Assembly (NCBI RefSeq): GCF_001017435.1
Contig: NZ_CP011371.1
Location: forward strand, 5,022,001 to 5,086,000
Length of the DNA stretch: 64,000 nucleotides
Origin: Caldimonas brevitalea
Lineage (GTDB): Bacteria; Pseudomonadota; Gammaproteobacteria; Burkholderiales; Burkholderiaceae_C
Reading direction: 5' to 3'
In this document: in pieces, positions 45,756 to 55,150 of the stretch
Layout of the letters: each line of letters opens with the position of its first letter
Position numbering within the stretch: position 1 is the stretch's first letter
Translations under genes and position numbers: made by a program
The notes under the pieces: generated by a model
Told to the model about the DNA's origin: nothing
Seen by the model: only the letters and a program-made list of their open reading frames with translations
Databases searched by the model: none

Positions 45756-47621
45756 TCAGCCGGCCGCCGTTTGCAGCAGTGTGTCGAACACCGACTGGGC
45801 GATCTGCAGCACCTTGGCTGCCGCCTGGTAGCTTTGCTGGAACTGGATCAACCGGGCGGCCTCCTCGTCGAGGTTGACCCCCGAGAGGTTGTTGCGCGCT
45901 CCCAGTGCGTCCTTCGCAATGGTTTCGGACATCTTGGTCGCGGCCTCGGCGCCCTGCACCCGCACGCCGACGTCGCCAATCGCACTTGCATAGGCGTCGG
46001 TGATGCTGGCGCCGTTGACCATCTTTTCCTCGCGCAGGGCCAGCATGGCCAGCGCGTTGCCGTTGTTGGTCGCCGGCGGCACGACCGGGCGGATGTTGAT
46101 GACATCGCCTGCCGCGGGTGTCCCGGTCAGGCTCAACTCCCAGCCGTTCAGGCTGATGGGTTGGCCGGGCACGATGGCGAAGGTGGTCGCGCCGCCGTCC
46201 GGGCTGTAGGTGGTGGGCGACATGAAGGTCAGCGTGAGTGCCGAGCCGAGCGCCGGGTCGGCCTGCTTGGGCAGCAGGCTGCCCACGCCGACCGTGCCCC
46301 GGTTGGTGCTCGCGACCTCGCCGATCACCGGCGAGGCGGCCGCGATGTCACGCGGGTCCTTGGTGGCCACGCGCACATCCGTCGAGGCCAAGCGCGTCGG
46401 CTGCAGCAGGAAGCGGTCGCCCGCCGCGGCCCCGGCGCCAGGCAGCAGCGTCAGGCCGTCGCGCTCGGTGCCGGGCGTGTAAGGCCAGCTGCTGCCGTCG
46501 TTCAACCGGGTCAGCTGCCAGGCCGCGCCGTCGAAACGCAGCTCGTAGTCGCTGGCCTGCAGTTGCGTCGCGTCGCTGATGGTCAGCGCTGGCGACGCGC
46601 TGCCGGTGTTGTTGGTGTTGGGCAGCACACGGGCGCTGCCGAATTCGAGCAGCGGGCCGCCGGTGGCACCCAGCTGGTTCACACCCAGCGCCTGCTGTTC
46701 GTTGATGCGGGTCGACAACACCACCGCCATGCGGCCGATCTCGTTGAAGGCGGCCGCGAGGTCGGTGGCCTGGAAGCGCAGCAGCCCGGCGATGGAGCCG
46801 CCGCTCAGCGAGTTCTCGGGCACCGGGCGCACCACGCCTGCCTCCTTGATGCCCAGCGTGACCTGGTTGGCATCGTAGGCATTGGGCGCGGCGACCAGTT
46901 CCAGCGCGCTGTTGCCCAGCACCAGCCGCTGGCCGCCGCCGATGAACAGGCCCATCGTGCCGTCGTCGGCCGGGATCTGCGTGACCGCGACGTATTGGCC
47001 GAGCTCGTTGATCAGCTGTTCACGCTGGTCCAGCAGGTCGTTGGGCGCGTGGCCCAGGCCCTTGACGCGGGCGATCTGCTGGTTGAGGTCGGCGATGCGC
47101 TTGCTCAGTTCATTGGCCGCCGTGACCTGCGTCTTCAGGTCCTGCGTCACACCGGCCTGCAGGCTGGTCAGCTCGCCAGCGGTGTTGCGAAAGCGCGAGG
47201 CCAACTCTTCGGTGTTGGACAGCACCACCTGGCGCGCCGAGGCATCGCGCGGCGCACTGGCCACGTCGGTGAAGGAGTTGAGCAGCTTGCCGGCGGAGAA
47301 GCCGAGGCCGTTCTCGCCGAGCTTGAAGACGTTCTCCATCCGCTGCAGCTGGTCGAGCCGCGCCGCGTCGGCCGACGCCACCGCGCCGGTGGTGGCCACC
47401 TCGGTGCTCAGGTGGTCGTTGTGGGCCCGACTGACCGTCGTGATGTTGACGCCCTTGCCGAAGAAGCCGGCGCCGCTGTACTGGCCGCCGGCGGTCTCCA
47501 GCTGCACGGTCTGGCGCGAATAGCCGGCCGTGTTGGCGTTGGAAATGTTGGCAGCGGTGGTATTGAGTTGGGCTTGCGACGCGAACATCGCGCGCGTTCC
47601 CAGGCTGAGCAGTCCGGCCAT
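45756..47621 (-). CDS. flgK: Flagellar hook-associated protein FlgK
   Basis: This 621-residue protein is HAP1, which sits on the hook tip. The N-terminal helix carries LGTRAMFASQAQLNTTAANISNANTAGYSRQ, the signature shared by rod, hook and junction proteins, and the C-terminus closes with GVNLDEEAARLIQFQQSYQAAAKVLQIAQSVFDTLL. The middle domain is variable, as in other species. FlgK leaves the cell through the flagellar export gate with chaperone FlgN, which may be the product of the gene at 56458. It follows flgJ by 10 nt and is probably translated from the same transcript. Confidence 0.96.
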   Translation of the reverse strand: MAGLLSLGTRAMFASQAQLNTTAANISNANTAGYSRQTVQLETAGGQYSGAGFFGKGVNITTVSRAHNDHLSTEVATTGAVASADAARLDQLQRMENVFKLGENGLGFSAGKLLNSFTDVASAPRDASARQVVLSNTEELASRFRNTAGELTSLQAGVTQDLKTQVTAANELSKRIADLNQQIARVKGLGHAPNDLLDQREQLINELGQYVAVTQIPADDGTMGLFIGGGQRLVLGNSALELVAAPNAYDANQVTLGIKEAGVVRPVPENSLSGGSIAGLLRFQATDLAAAFNEIGRMAVVLSTRINEQQALGVNQLGATGGPLLEFGSARVLPNTNNTGSASPALTISDATQLQASDYELRFDGAAWQLTRLNDGSSWPYTPGTERDGLTLLPGAGAAAGDRFLLQPTRLASTDVRVATKDPRDIAAASPVIGEVASTNRGTVGVGSLLPKQADPALGSALTLTFMSPTTYSPDGGATTFAIVPGQPISLNGWELSLTGTPAAGDVINIRPVVPPATNNGNALAMLALREEKMVNGASITDAYASAIGDVGVRVQGAEAATKMSETIAKDALGARNNLSGVNLDEEAARLIQFQQSYQAAAKVLQIAQSVFDTLLQTAAG

Positions 47622-47631
47622 GCGCGCCTCC

Positions 47632-48510
47632 TCAGGTCACGGTGCGCTGCAGGCGCAGCGTGGTGTTGATGATGCGGGTCAGCTTGTCGGCATAGGCCGG
47701 GTCGGTGGCGTAGCCGGCCTTCTGCAGACCCTGCGCGAAGGCCTGGGCATTGCCGCCCTGGCGCACCACGTCGGCATAACGGTCGTTGTGCTTCAACAGC
47801 CGGGCGTAGTCGCGGAAGGCGTCTTCCGCCGACTCGTAGGCGCGGAACTTCGCCACCACCTTGCGCGGCTGGCCGTTGATGTACTCGGTGGTCGTGACCT
47901 CGGCGACCTTGCCCTTCCAGCTGCTGCCGGCCTTGATGCCGAACAGGTTGTGCGACGGGCTGCCGTCGGGCATGCGGATGTCGCGCTTGCCCCAGCCCGA
48001 TTCGTGCGCGGCCTGGGCCAGCACGAACTCGGCCGGGATGCCGGTTTCCCGCGACGCCACCTCGGCCGCGGCGCGGTGGGTGCGCAGGAACTCGCCCTGC
48101 TTGCCGCCCACGCGCGACGGGGCGGCCGACGATTGCAGGTCTTGCAAGGGCTGGGCCGCGGGGCGCACCGGCGCCGCGGCGCCTGCCGCGGCCGGCACGC
48201 CGCCCATGCTGCGCGCCAGCTGCTTGGCGATGACGTCGGCCAGCCCGCCGGGCAGGCCGCTCATCTTGTTGGCGTACTGCGTGTCCAGCATCTCGCTGCC
48301 CATCTCGGAGCCTTCGTTGTCCAGCATGCCCGACTTCATCGAAGCCGAGCGCATGCTTTTCATGATCTCCTGCATGAACACCGTCTCGAACTGCTTGGCC
48401 GCCTCCTGGATGGCGGCCTTCGGGTCTTTGGCGGACTTGGCGCGCAGCGCGTCGAGCGAACGGCTGTCGTTGCCCAGACCTTGTGTCGGCAGGCGTGAGG
48501 AGTCGATCAT
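47632..48510 (-). CDS. flgJ: Peptidoglycan hydrolase and rod cap FlgJ
   Basis: This 292-residue periplasmic protein has two parts. The N-terminal rod-binding domain (about 30-110; DPKAAIQEAAKQFETVFMQ, MLDTQYANKMSGLPGGLAD) caps the growing rod. The C-terminal glucosaminidase (about 145-292; FVLAQAAHESGWGKRDIR, HNLFGIKAG, FRAYESAEDAFRDYARLL) cuts peptidoglycan to let it through; the catalytic Glu in AHESGWG is present. The dual-domain form is standard in beta- and gammaproteobacteria. It lies between flgI and flgK with short gaps. Confidence 0.95.
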   Translation of the reverse strand: MIDSSRLPTQGLGNDSRSLDALRAKSAKDPKAAIQEAAKQFETVFMQEIMKSMRSASMKSGMLDNEGSEMGSEMLDTQYANKMSGLPGGLADVIAKQLARSMGGVPAAAGAAAPVRPAAQPLQDLQSSAAPSRVGGKQGEFLRTHRAAAEVASRETGIPAEFVLAQAAHESGWGKRDIRMPDGSPSHNLFGIKAGSSWKGKVAEVTTTEYINGQPRKVVAKFRAYESAEDAFRDYARLLKHNDRYADVVRQGGNAQAFAQGLQKAGYATDPAYADKLTRIINTTLRLQRTVT

Positions 48511-48541
48511 GGGCGGGCTCCGTGGGGCAGCAGCAGGGTCA

Positions 48542-49654
48542 TCAGATCACTTCCAGCTCGGCCTGCAGCGCGCCGGCGGCCTTGATGGCCTGCAGGATGG
48601 CGAGCAGGTCTTGCGGGGTGGCGCCGAGGGCATTCAGCGCCTTGACGACGTCGGTCAGCTTGGTGCCGGCCGGCATCTCGAGCATCGCGCCGTCGTCTTG
48701 CTTGACCTGGATGTCGGCCTTCTCGCCGGCCACGGTCTGGCCACCGCTCAAAGGGCCGGGCTGGCTGACCACCGGCGTCGAGCTGATGCTGACCGACAGG
48801 TTGCCGTGCGCCACGGCACAAGCGCCCAGCGTCACCGCCTGGTTCATCACGATGGAGCCGGTGCGGGCGTTCAGCACCACCTTGGCGGACGGCGCCGCCA
48901 CGTCGATCGGCAGGTTTTCGATGTCAGCCAGGAAGGCGACGCGCTCGCCCGCCGCCTGCGGCGCGCGCACGCGCACGACACGGCCGTCGAGTGCTTCGGC
49001 GCTGCCCTCGCCCTTGGCACGGTTGATGGCCTGGGCGACCTGGCGGGCGGTGTTGAAATCGGCCGCGTTCAAGTCGAGTTGCAGGAACTCGCCGGACTGC
49101 AACGAGGTGGGGACGCTGCGCTCGACGCTGGCGCCAGCCGGGATGCGGCCGGCGCTCAGGTGGTTGATCTGCACCTTGGAGCCGCCAGCCGAGGCGCCGG
49201 CGCCGCCGACCACCAGGTTGCCCTGGGCCAGCGCGTAGATCTGGCCGTCGGCGCCCTTCAGCGGCGTGGCTATCAGCGTGCCGCCGCGCAAGGACTTGGC
49301 GTTGCCCATCGACGAGACGTTGACGTCGATGGCCTGGCCGGGCTGGGCGAAGGCGGGGAGCTGTGCGGTCACCATCACGGCGGCCACGTTGCGCAGCTGC
49401 ATGTTGGTGCCGGGCGGCACGGTGACGCCCATCTGCTGGAGCATCGCCATCGTGCTTTGGGTGGTGAACGGCGTTTGGGTGGTCTGGTCGCCGGTGCCGT
49501 CGAGGCCCACGACCAGGCCGTAGCCGACCAACTGGTTGGTGCGCACGCCGGCGACGCCGGCGACTTCCTTGATGCGCAGCGCCTGCGCCGACATCGGCAG
49601 CGCCAGGATGCATGCGCCCGCGGCGCCAACCAAAAACTTGAGGATCGTGTTCAT
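48542..49654 (-). CDS. flgI: Flagellar P-ring protein FlgI
   Basis: This 370-residue protein forms the periplasmic ring around the rod. A Sec signal peptide ends near ALPMSAQA (about 25), and the mature part starts [33 protein letters not shown], the family hallmark. It ends with [28 protein letters not shown], also typical. ATG 49654 is used since the signal peptide begins there; an in-frame ATG at 49669 adds five residues. It lies between flgH and flgJ and is assembled after export by the Sec system, not by the flagellar type III gate. Confidence 0.95.
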   Translation of the reverse strand: MNTILKFLVGAAGACILALPMSAQALRIKEVAGVAGVRTNQLVGYGLVVGLDGTGDQTTQTPFTTQSTMAMLQQMGVTVPPGTNMQLRNVAAVMVTAQLPAFAQPGQAIDVNVSSMGNAKSLRGGTLIATPLKGADGQIYALAQGNLVVGGAGASAGGSKVQINHLSAGRIPAGASVERSVPTSLQSGEFLQLDLNAADFNTARQVAQAINRAKGEGSAEALDGRVVRVRAPQAAGERVAFLADIENLPIDVAAPSAKVVLNARTGSIVMNQAVTLGACAVAHGNLSVSISSTPVVSQPGPLSGGQTVAGEKADIQVKQDDGAMLEMPAGTKLTDVVKALNALGATPQDLLAILQAIKAAGALQAELEVI

Positions 49655-49695
49655 CGGCCAACTTCCCACTTACTTAAGGGAAGTATTGGCCGGGA

Positions 49696-50370
49696 TCACA
49701 TCGGCAGAACGTTCAAAAAGAACCGTGCCAACCAGCCTATTCCCTGCGCTTCGGCCTGCTGGCCCTGGCCTTTGTACTGGATGCGCGCGTCGGCGATCTG
49801 CGCCGACGACACCGAATTGCCCGGCTGGATGGAGCGCGGGTCGACGCGCCCGGAAAAGCGCATCACCTCGACGTTCTTGTTCAAACCGATCTGTTTTTCG
49901 CCGGCAATCACCAAATGCCCGTTCGGCAGCACGTCGATCACGGTCGCGGTGATGGTGCCCGTGAAATTGTTGCTGCTTTCGGTGTTGCCCTTGCCGGCGA
50001 AGGTGTTGGCCGAATTCCCCGTCGCGCTCGCGCGGTTGAAGGAATTGGGGCTCAGGAACGGCAGCGCGGTGACGCCCGCCTCGACCGAGCCCTGCTTGTC
50101 GACCGTGGTCGACGACTTCTGGCTGGCCTGCACCCGCTCGTTGATGTTGACGGTGATCGTGTCGCCGGGCACGCGGGCCCGGTGGTCCTCGAACATCGGC
50201 CGGTAGGCCGCAGCCTGGAAGATGGAACCGGTGGCGACCGGCGCGGGGGCAGCGACCGCGGGTTGCGGGCGTATCGTGGTCGGCTCGACCACGTCGACCT
50301 TGGGGTCCATCGTGGCGCAGCCGGTCATCAGGGCAGCGGCGGCGAGTGCCAGGGCACGCAGGGTGTTCAT
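49696..50370 (-). CDS. flgH: Flagellar L-ring lipoprotein FlgH
   Basis: This 224-residue lipoprotein forms the ring in the outer membrane. The signal peptide ends in the lipobox LMTG with acylated Cys18. Family motifs follow: FEDHRARVPGDTITVNINE, a Ser/Thr-rich stretch, then GTITATVIDVLPNGHLVIAGEKQIGLNKNVEVMRFSGRVDP, and a C-terminus ending LARFFLNVLPM. It sits 41 nt upstream of flgI and 15 nt downstream of flgG in the operon. Length and layout are ordinary. Confidence 0.95.
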   Translation of the reverse strand: MNTLRALALAAAALMTGCATMDPKVDVVEPTTIRPQPAVAAPAPVATGSIFQAAAYRPMFEDHRARVPGDTITVNINERVQASQKSSTTVDKQGSVEAGVTALPFLSPNSFNRASATGNSANTFAGKGNTESSNNFTGTITATVIDVLPNGHLVIAGEKQIGLNKNVEVMRFSGRVDPRSIQPGNSVSSAQIADARIQYKGQGQQAEAQGIGWLARFFLNVLPM

Positions 50371-50385
50371 CGTGTCAGGTCCTCA

Positions 50386-51168
50386 TCACAGCTGGGTCAG
50401 CCGCTGCAGCATCTGGTCGGAGGTCTGGATGGCCTTGGAGTTCAGCTCGTAGGCGCGCTGGGTCTGGATCATGCCGACCAGCTCCTCGACCACGTTGACG
50501 TTGGACGTCTCCAGAAAACCCTGCTGCAGCGTGCCCATGCCGTCGGCGCCGGGGGCGCCGGCTTGCGGCGTGCCGGAGGCGGCGGTTTCGACGTACAGGT
50601 TCTGCCCGCGCGGCTCGAGACCGCCCGGGTTCACGAAGGTGGCCAGCTGCAGATTGCCCAGCACGACTGGTTGGGCCGAACCCTGCACGGTGGCGCTGAC
50701 CGTGCCGTCCGGTGCGACCGTGATGCTCTGGGTGTTGGGCGGCACGGTGATGCCGGGGGCAACCCCATAGCCGTTGTTGGTCACCAGCTGGCCGTTGGCG
50801 TCGGTCTTGAACGAACCGTCACGGCTGTAGCCGATGGTGCCGTCGGGCATCTGGATCTGGAAAAAGCCGTTGCCGTTGATCGCGACGTCGAGCGGATTGC
50901 CCGACTGCTGCAGATTGCCCTGCGTGAAGCTGCGGGCGGTGGCCACCGCGCGGGTGCCCAGGCCGACCTGCAGGCCGGTCGGCAGCGTGGTCTGCTCGCT
51001 CGAATTGGCGCCGCTTTGCCGCAGGTTTTGGTACATCAGGTCCTCGAACTGGGCCGAGGCACGCTTGTAGCCGGTGGTGGCGACGTTGGCGAGGTTGTGC
51101 GAGACATGGTCCAGCTGCACCTGCTGGGCCTCCATGCCGGTCTTCGAGATCCACAGGGAACGCATCAT
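50386..51168 (-). CDS. flgG: Flagellar distal rod protein FlgG
   Basis: This 260-residue protein builds the distal rod. It begins [36 protein letters not shown], the axial-protein signature, and ends [33 protein letters not shown], matching FlgG in length and in both conserved ends. It passes through the flagellar export gate and polymerises beyond FlgF. It is preceded by flgF and followed after 15 nt by flgH. Confidence 0.96.
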   Translation of the reverse strand: MMRSLWISKTGMEAQQVQLDHVSHNLANVATTGYKRASAQFEDLMYQNLRQSGANSSEQTTLPTGLQVGLGTRAVATARSFTQGNLQQSGNPLDVAINGNGFFQIQMPDGTIGYSRDGSFKTDANGQLVTNNGYGVAPGITVPPNTQSITVAPDGTVSATVQGSAQPVVLGNLQLATFVNPGGLEPRGQNLYVETAASGTPQAGAPGADGMGTLQQGFLETSNVNVVEELVGMIQTQRAYELNSKAIQTSDQMLQRLTQL

Positions 51169-51223
51169 GTCGGGTGCCTCTTTCGGTCCAGATCGTCAGT
51201 TCAATTCTTCAGGTCGCGACGCG

Positions 51224-51958
51224 TCAGGCGCCACTTTGCGACAGCAGCTTGGTCGCGCTCTGCTCGTTGCGTTCGGCGGTCTGCAGCATCTTCATCTGCG
51301 CCTCGAACTGGCGGGCGGCGGCGATCATCGAAACCATGGTCTCGACGGCGCTGACGTTCGAGCCTTCCAGCGCGCCGTCTTGCAAACGGGCGTTCGGGTC
51401 AGCCGGCAACTCGTTGCCGTCGGCCGCACGGAACAAGGCGTCGGCGCCGCGCTGCAAAGGCGCTTCGGGCGTCACCATCTTGAGCCGGCCGATCGGCGTG
51501 ATCGGGCCGTTGCCGGTCTTGGCGCCCAAGGTGCCGTCCGGGGCGATCGACACCTGCGCGTTCGGCGGCACCTGGATCGGCCCGCCGTCGCCTAGCACGG
51601 TCAGGCCGTTGTGGGTCATCAGCGTGCCGTCGGCCGCCACCGTGAGGGCGCCGTTGCGGGTGTAGGCCTCGGTGCCGTCCATGCCCTGCACCGCCAGCCA
51701 GGCGTTGCCCTGCATCGCCACGTCGAGCGGTCGGCCGGTGTTTTGCAAGGTGCCGGTGCTGTCGTCATAGCCGGTGGTGGTTTCCAGCGCGTAGACGCGC
51801 GTGCTGGCGCCGTCGCCGCGCACCGGCACGGCCCGGAACGCCTGCAGCTCGGCACGGAAGCCGACGGTGGAGACGTTGGCGAGGTTGTTCGCCAGCGTCT
51901 CCTGTCGCTGCATCGTCGCCTTGGCGCCGGTCATCGACAGATAGATCATGCGGTCCAT
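51224..51958 (-). CDS. flgF: Flagellar proximal rod protein FlgF
   Basis: This 244-residue rod protein starts MDRMIYLSMTGAKATMQRQETLANNLANVSTVGFRAE and ends with AVETMVSMIAAARQFEAQMKMLQTAERNEQSATKLL. The D-R-M-I-Y-x-S-M start distinguishes FlgF from FlgG. It is exported by the flagellar type III gate and joins FlgB and FlgC in the proximal rod. Spacing to flgG is 55 nt and to flgE 49 nt, all in one direction. Confidence 0.95.
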   Translation of the reverse strand: MDRMIYLSMTGAKATMQRQETLANNLANVSTVGFRAELQAFRAVPVRGDGASTRVYALETTTGYDDSTGTLQNTGRPLDVAMQGNAWLAVQGMDGTEAYTRNGALTVAADGTLMTHNGLTVLGDGGPIQVPPNAQVSIAPDGTLGAKTGNGPITPIGRLKMVTPEAPLQRGADALFRAADGNELPADPNARLQDGALEGSNVSAVETMVSMIAAARQFEAQMKMLQTAERNEQSATKLLSQSGA

Positions 51959-52007
51959 AACGGCGGCTCCTCGTCAGCGTGGGGTCACGGCGCTTGCAGC
52001 GGCGATA

Positions 52008-53360
52008 TCAACGCAGGCTGACCAGCGTCTGCAAGACCTGGTCCTGCGTGCGGATGGTCTGCGCGTTGGCCTGGTAGGCGCGCTGCGCGGTGATCATGTT
52101 GACCAGCTCGGCGGTCAGGTCGACGTTCGACTCTTCCAGCGCGCCCGACTGCAGCACACCCATGCTGCCGGAGCCCGGCACGCTCAGCGTCGGGTCGCCC
52201 GAGGCATAGGTCGCCGCCCAGGCGTTGCCGCCCAGGGGCTGCAGGCCTTGCGGATTGCGGAAGGTGGCGAGTTCGAGCTGGGCCGCAGGCTTGGACTGGC
52301 CGTTCGAGAAACGCGCCATCACGATGCCGCTGTCGTCGATCGTCACGCCCACCAGCTGGCCGGCGGCGTAGCCGTTCTGCGTCAGGTTGGTGACGCCGAA
52401 GGTGGTGCCGTACTGGGTGGCGCCGTTCATGTCCAGCGTCAGCCCGGTGATCGCCAGCGTGGTGCTGCCGTCGGCCTTGGTGGTGGCCGGCACTTCCAGC
52501 GGGATGCGGCCGTCGGTCGAGGTGCCGCCGCCGGCCAGGTAGTACTGGACCGAGCCGTCCGGGGCCACCGGGTTGCCGCCGGTGTTGGGCGGGTAGCTGA
52601 TGGTGGCGATCGGCGCCGGGTTGCCGCCGCCGTCAGCCAGCAAGGTGTCGCCGTTGGCCGTGGCGAAGACGTCCCAGGTGTCGGCGTTGGTCTTCTGGAA
52701 GTAGTAGGTCAGCGCAACGTCCTGGCCCTTGGCGTCGTACACCGTCACCGAGGTGGCGTTGTTGTAGGTCAGCGGGTCGGTGAAGTTGATGCTGCCGGCG
52801 GCCGGCTGCGTCACGCCGGCGCGCGAGTCGAGGTTGAACTCGAGGTTGATCGCGTTGGTGGCCTGCGGGTTGATGCCGGCGGTCGGCAGCTGCAGCGGGC
52901 GGGCCTGCTGCGGCGCGATCAAGCCGTTGGTGTCGGCCATGTAGCCGAGCAGCGCCTGGTTCTGGTTGTTGACGATGTAGCCGCTGCGGTCCAGCTTGAA
53001 CTGGCCATTGCGGGAGTACATCGGCGGGCTGGCGACCTGCGGCGGCGCGGTCGGCGCGGCGTTGGGGTCGCGGTAGATGTCAGCCACCTGGAAGAAGCCG
53101 CTGCCGTTGACCGCCAGGTCGAGCGAGTTCTCGGTGGTGGTGATGTTGCCCTGCGTGAACTGCTGCGCCACCGACGCGAGCTGGACACCGATGCCGATGC
53201 TGTTGGCGCCGGCGCCGTTCATCGCACTGGCGTACATGTCGGCAAATTCGGCGCGCGCCGATTTGGCACCGAAGGTGCCGGCGTTCGCGACGTTGTTGCC
53301 GATGACATCGAGGTTCTTGCTCGATGCGTTCAGGCCGGAGAGTCCTTGCTGAAAACCCAT
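52008..53360 (-). CDS. flgE: Flagellar hook protein FlgE
   Basis: This 450-residue protein polymerises into the hook. It begins MGFQQGLSGLNASSKNLDVIGNNVANAGTFGAKSARAE and ends DLTAELVNMITAQRAYQANAQTIRTQDQVLQTLVSLR. Position two onward is typical, although the family more often has STSGFKxS at residues 34-40, where this one reads FGAKSAR. The centre carries the variable hook domains with YYFQKTNADTWDVF. It follows flgD by 40 nt. Confidence 0.95.
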   Translation of the reverse strand: MGFQQGLSGLNASSKNLDVIGNNVANAGTFGAKSARAEFADMYASAMNGAGANSIGIGVQLASVAQQFTQGNITTTENSLDLAVNGSGFFQVADIYRDPNAAPTAPPQVASPPMYSRNGQFKLDRSGYIVNNQNQALLGYMADTNGLIAPQQARPLQLPTAGINPQATNAINLEFNLDSRAGVTQPAAGSINFTDPLTYNNATSVTVYDAKGQDVALTYYFQKTNADTWDVFATANGDTLLADGGGNPAPIATISYPPNTGGNPVAPDGSVQYYLAGGGTSTDGRIPLEVPATTKADGSTTLAITGLTLDMNGATQYGTTFGVTNLTQNGYAAGQLVGVTIDDSGIVMARFSNGQSKPAAQLELATFRNPQGLQPLGGNAWAATYASGDPTLSVPGSGSMGVLQSGALEESNVDLTAELVNMITAQRAYQANAQTIRTQDQVLQTLVSLR

Positions 53361-53400
53361 GGTGGTGTTCCTTGGTCTGGGGTTCGGGTGCGGTGGCGGA

Positions 53401-54072
53401 TCAGGGGTTCAGGACGCCGGCGACCTTGCCGTACGACACCGTGGTGCCGTTGGCGAGGTCCAGCTCCAGGCCGTTGGCCGTCGTGCTGACGGCGCCGACG
53501 GTCTCGCGGCTGTAGGTGGTGGCGGCCACGGCGCTCGCGCCGGACGACGCGGTAACGCGGAAGTTCACCGATTCGGGCGGCGTGCCGTCCTCGGTCTTCC
53601 AGGCGAAGTGGTGCCGGCCGGCTTCCAGGCCACCCAGCGAAATCGTGTCGAGCACCTGGCCGGCGGCACCGGTGATCTCGACCGTGACCTTGTCGGCCTT
53701 GCCGTCGAGTTCGAACGCCGCACGGCCCTGGCCTTCGTTGATCGCCATGCTCGAACCCGCCACCAGCACGTCGCGGCCGATCAGCGACGCGCCCTGCATG
53801 GCCTGGCCCTGCAGGAAAGACGTGCTCATCGTGCCCAGGCTGGTGTTCAGCTTCTCGATGCCGCTGACGGTCTGGATCTGCGCCATCTGGCTGGTCACCT
53901 GGGCGTTGTCCATCGGGTTGAGCGGGTCCTGGTTCTGCATCTGCGTCACCAGCAGCTTCAGGAAGCGGTCCTGGGCGGAGGGGTCCTTGCTGCTGTCGAC
54001 GGCGCTGCCGGCGTACAGCTCGTTCAGCTTGCTGGAGGTCGTCGCGGAGTTGCTGACGGAGGTGGTGGTCAT
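53401..54072 (-). CDS. flgD: Flagellar hook-capping protein FlgD
   Basis: This 223-residue scaffold sits on the hook tip while FlgE subunits are added and is then discarded. The signature FLKLLVTQMQNQDPLNPMDNAQVTSQMAQIQTVSGIEKLN (about 32-72) is complete, and the C-terminal half holds the Tudor/FN3-like beta domain (LGGLEAGRHHFAWKTEDG). It lies between flgC and flgE. Length is normal for the family. Confidence 0.96.
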   Translation of the reverse strand: MTTTSVSNSATTSSKLNELYAGSAVDSSKDPSAQDRFLKLLVTQMQNQDPLNPMDNAQVTSQMAQIQTVSGIEKLNTSLGTMSTSFLQGQAMQGASLIGRDVLVAGSSMAINEGQGRAAFELDGKADKVTVEITGAAGQVLDTISLGGLEAGRHHFAWKTEDGTPPESVNFRVTASSGASAVAATTYSRETVGAVSTTANGLELDLANGTTVSYGKVAGVLNP

Positions 54073-54106
54073 CGTGGCCTTTCAGTCGCGGCGGGGGTGG
54101 GTGGCG

Positions 54107-54511
54107 TCACTGGCCCATCTGCAGCGTCTTCTGCAGCAGCGACTTGGCCGTGTTCATCACTTCGACGTTGTTCTGGTACGAGCGCGAGGCCGAGATCATG
54201 TTGACCATCTCCTCGACCGCATTGACGTTGCTGAAGGTCACATAACCTTGCGCGTCGGCCTGCGGATGCGCAGGGTCGTGCACGCGCCGGCCGGGGGTCT
54301 GGTCTTCGGTGACCTGGTTGACCTTGACGCCGGCCGCGCCGGCCTCGCCCATCAGCACGGTCTGGAACACCACCTGGCGCGCCTTGTAGGCCTGGCCGTC
54401 GGGGCCAGCGACCGTGTCCGCGTTGGCCAGGTTGCTGGCCACGACATTGAGCCGCTGCGACTGCGAGCTGACGGCGCTGCCGGAGATATTGAAAATCTTG
54501 AACATCGACAT
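54107..54511 (-). CDS. flgC: Flagellar proximal rod protein FlgC
   Basis: This 134-residue rod protein starts MSMFKIFNISGSAVSSQSQRLNVVASNLANADTV and ends YVTFSNVNAVEEMVNMISASRSYQNNVEVMNTAKSLLQKTLQMGQ, matching FlgC in length and at both conserved ends. A longer in-frame start lies inside flgB and is not used. It is 22 nt downstream of flgB and 34 nt upstream of flgD. Confidence 0.96.
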   Translation of the reverse strand: MSMFKIFNISGSAVSSQSQRLNVVASNLANADTVAGPDGQAYKARQVVFQTVLMGEAGAAGVKVNQVTEDQTPGRRVHDPAHPQADAQGYVTFSNVNAVEEMVNMISASRSYQNNVEVMNTAKSLLQKTLQMGQ

Positions 54512-54533
54512 GGTGTATCTCCAGACCCGCGCG

Positions 54534-54950
54534 TTACTGGCCGGTGATGGCCGACAGCATCGTGCGCACGCTGCCGTTGATAAAGCGCAGCGTCGCTTCG
54601 TAGCGCACCGAGTTGTCGGCGAAGTTGGCACGCTCGCGGTCCATGTCGACGCTGTTGCTGTCGAGATTGGTCTGCGAGGCTTGCGCGTAGGTCAGCTCGA
54701 CGGGTGCCCGGCCGTTGACGCTGTTCGTGATGTGCCCGGGCGCGCTGGTCGACAGAACACGCGCGCCGGTGCCGCCGGAGCCCGGGCCCTCGGTCGCCTG
54801 TTTCAGCTGCTGCGCGAAGTTCATGTCACGCGCCACGTAGCCGGGCGTGTCGGCGTTGGCGATGTTGCTGGCGATCAGGCGTTGCCGCTCAGAACGCAGC
54901 ACCAGCGCTTCCGCCTGGAAATTCAGCGAGCTCGCGATCCGGTCGAACAT
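54534..54950 (-). CDS. flgB: Flagellar proximal rod protein FlgB
   Basis: This 138-residue protein is the first gene of the axial operon. It begins MFDRIASSLNFQAEALVLRSERQRLIASNIANADTPGYVARDMNFAQQL, which is the FlgB start, and ends in a helical segment with NFADNSVRYEATLRFINGSVRTMLSAITGQ. GGGG lies about 6 nt before the ATG. The 200-bp gap to flgA on the other strand must contain both promoters; I see no clear sigma-28 site there, so a class II (FlhDC or sigma-70/54 dependent) promoter is more likely. Confidence 0.95.
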   Translation of the reverse strand: MFDRIASSLNFQAEALVLRSERQRLIASNIANADTPGYVARDMNFAQQLKQATEGPGSGGTGARVLSTSAPGHITNSVNGRAPVELTYAQASQTNLDSNSVDMDRERANFADNSVRYEATLRFINGSVRTMLSAITGQ

Positions 54951-55150
54951 GGCAAACCCCTAGTAAGTGCCTGCCTGCGCCTGTCCTCATCTGCTCGGGT
55001 CAGGTCGCAGGACTCGATGGAAGGCATTGTCTGGATCCGCCGCCGGAACATGAGCCCGAATAGCAGGGCAAAACGGACGCAATTCCCTGCCTACGGCCAG
55101 CGCCGTCTCTCTACAGTCACGTTCCGTCAAACGTTGTCGCACCGAACCGA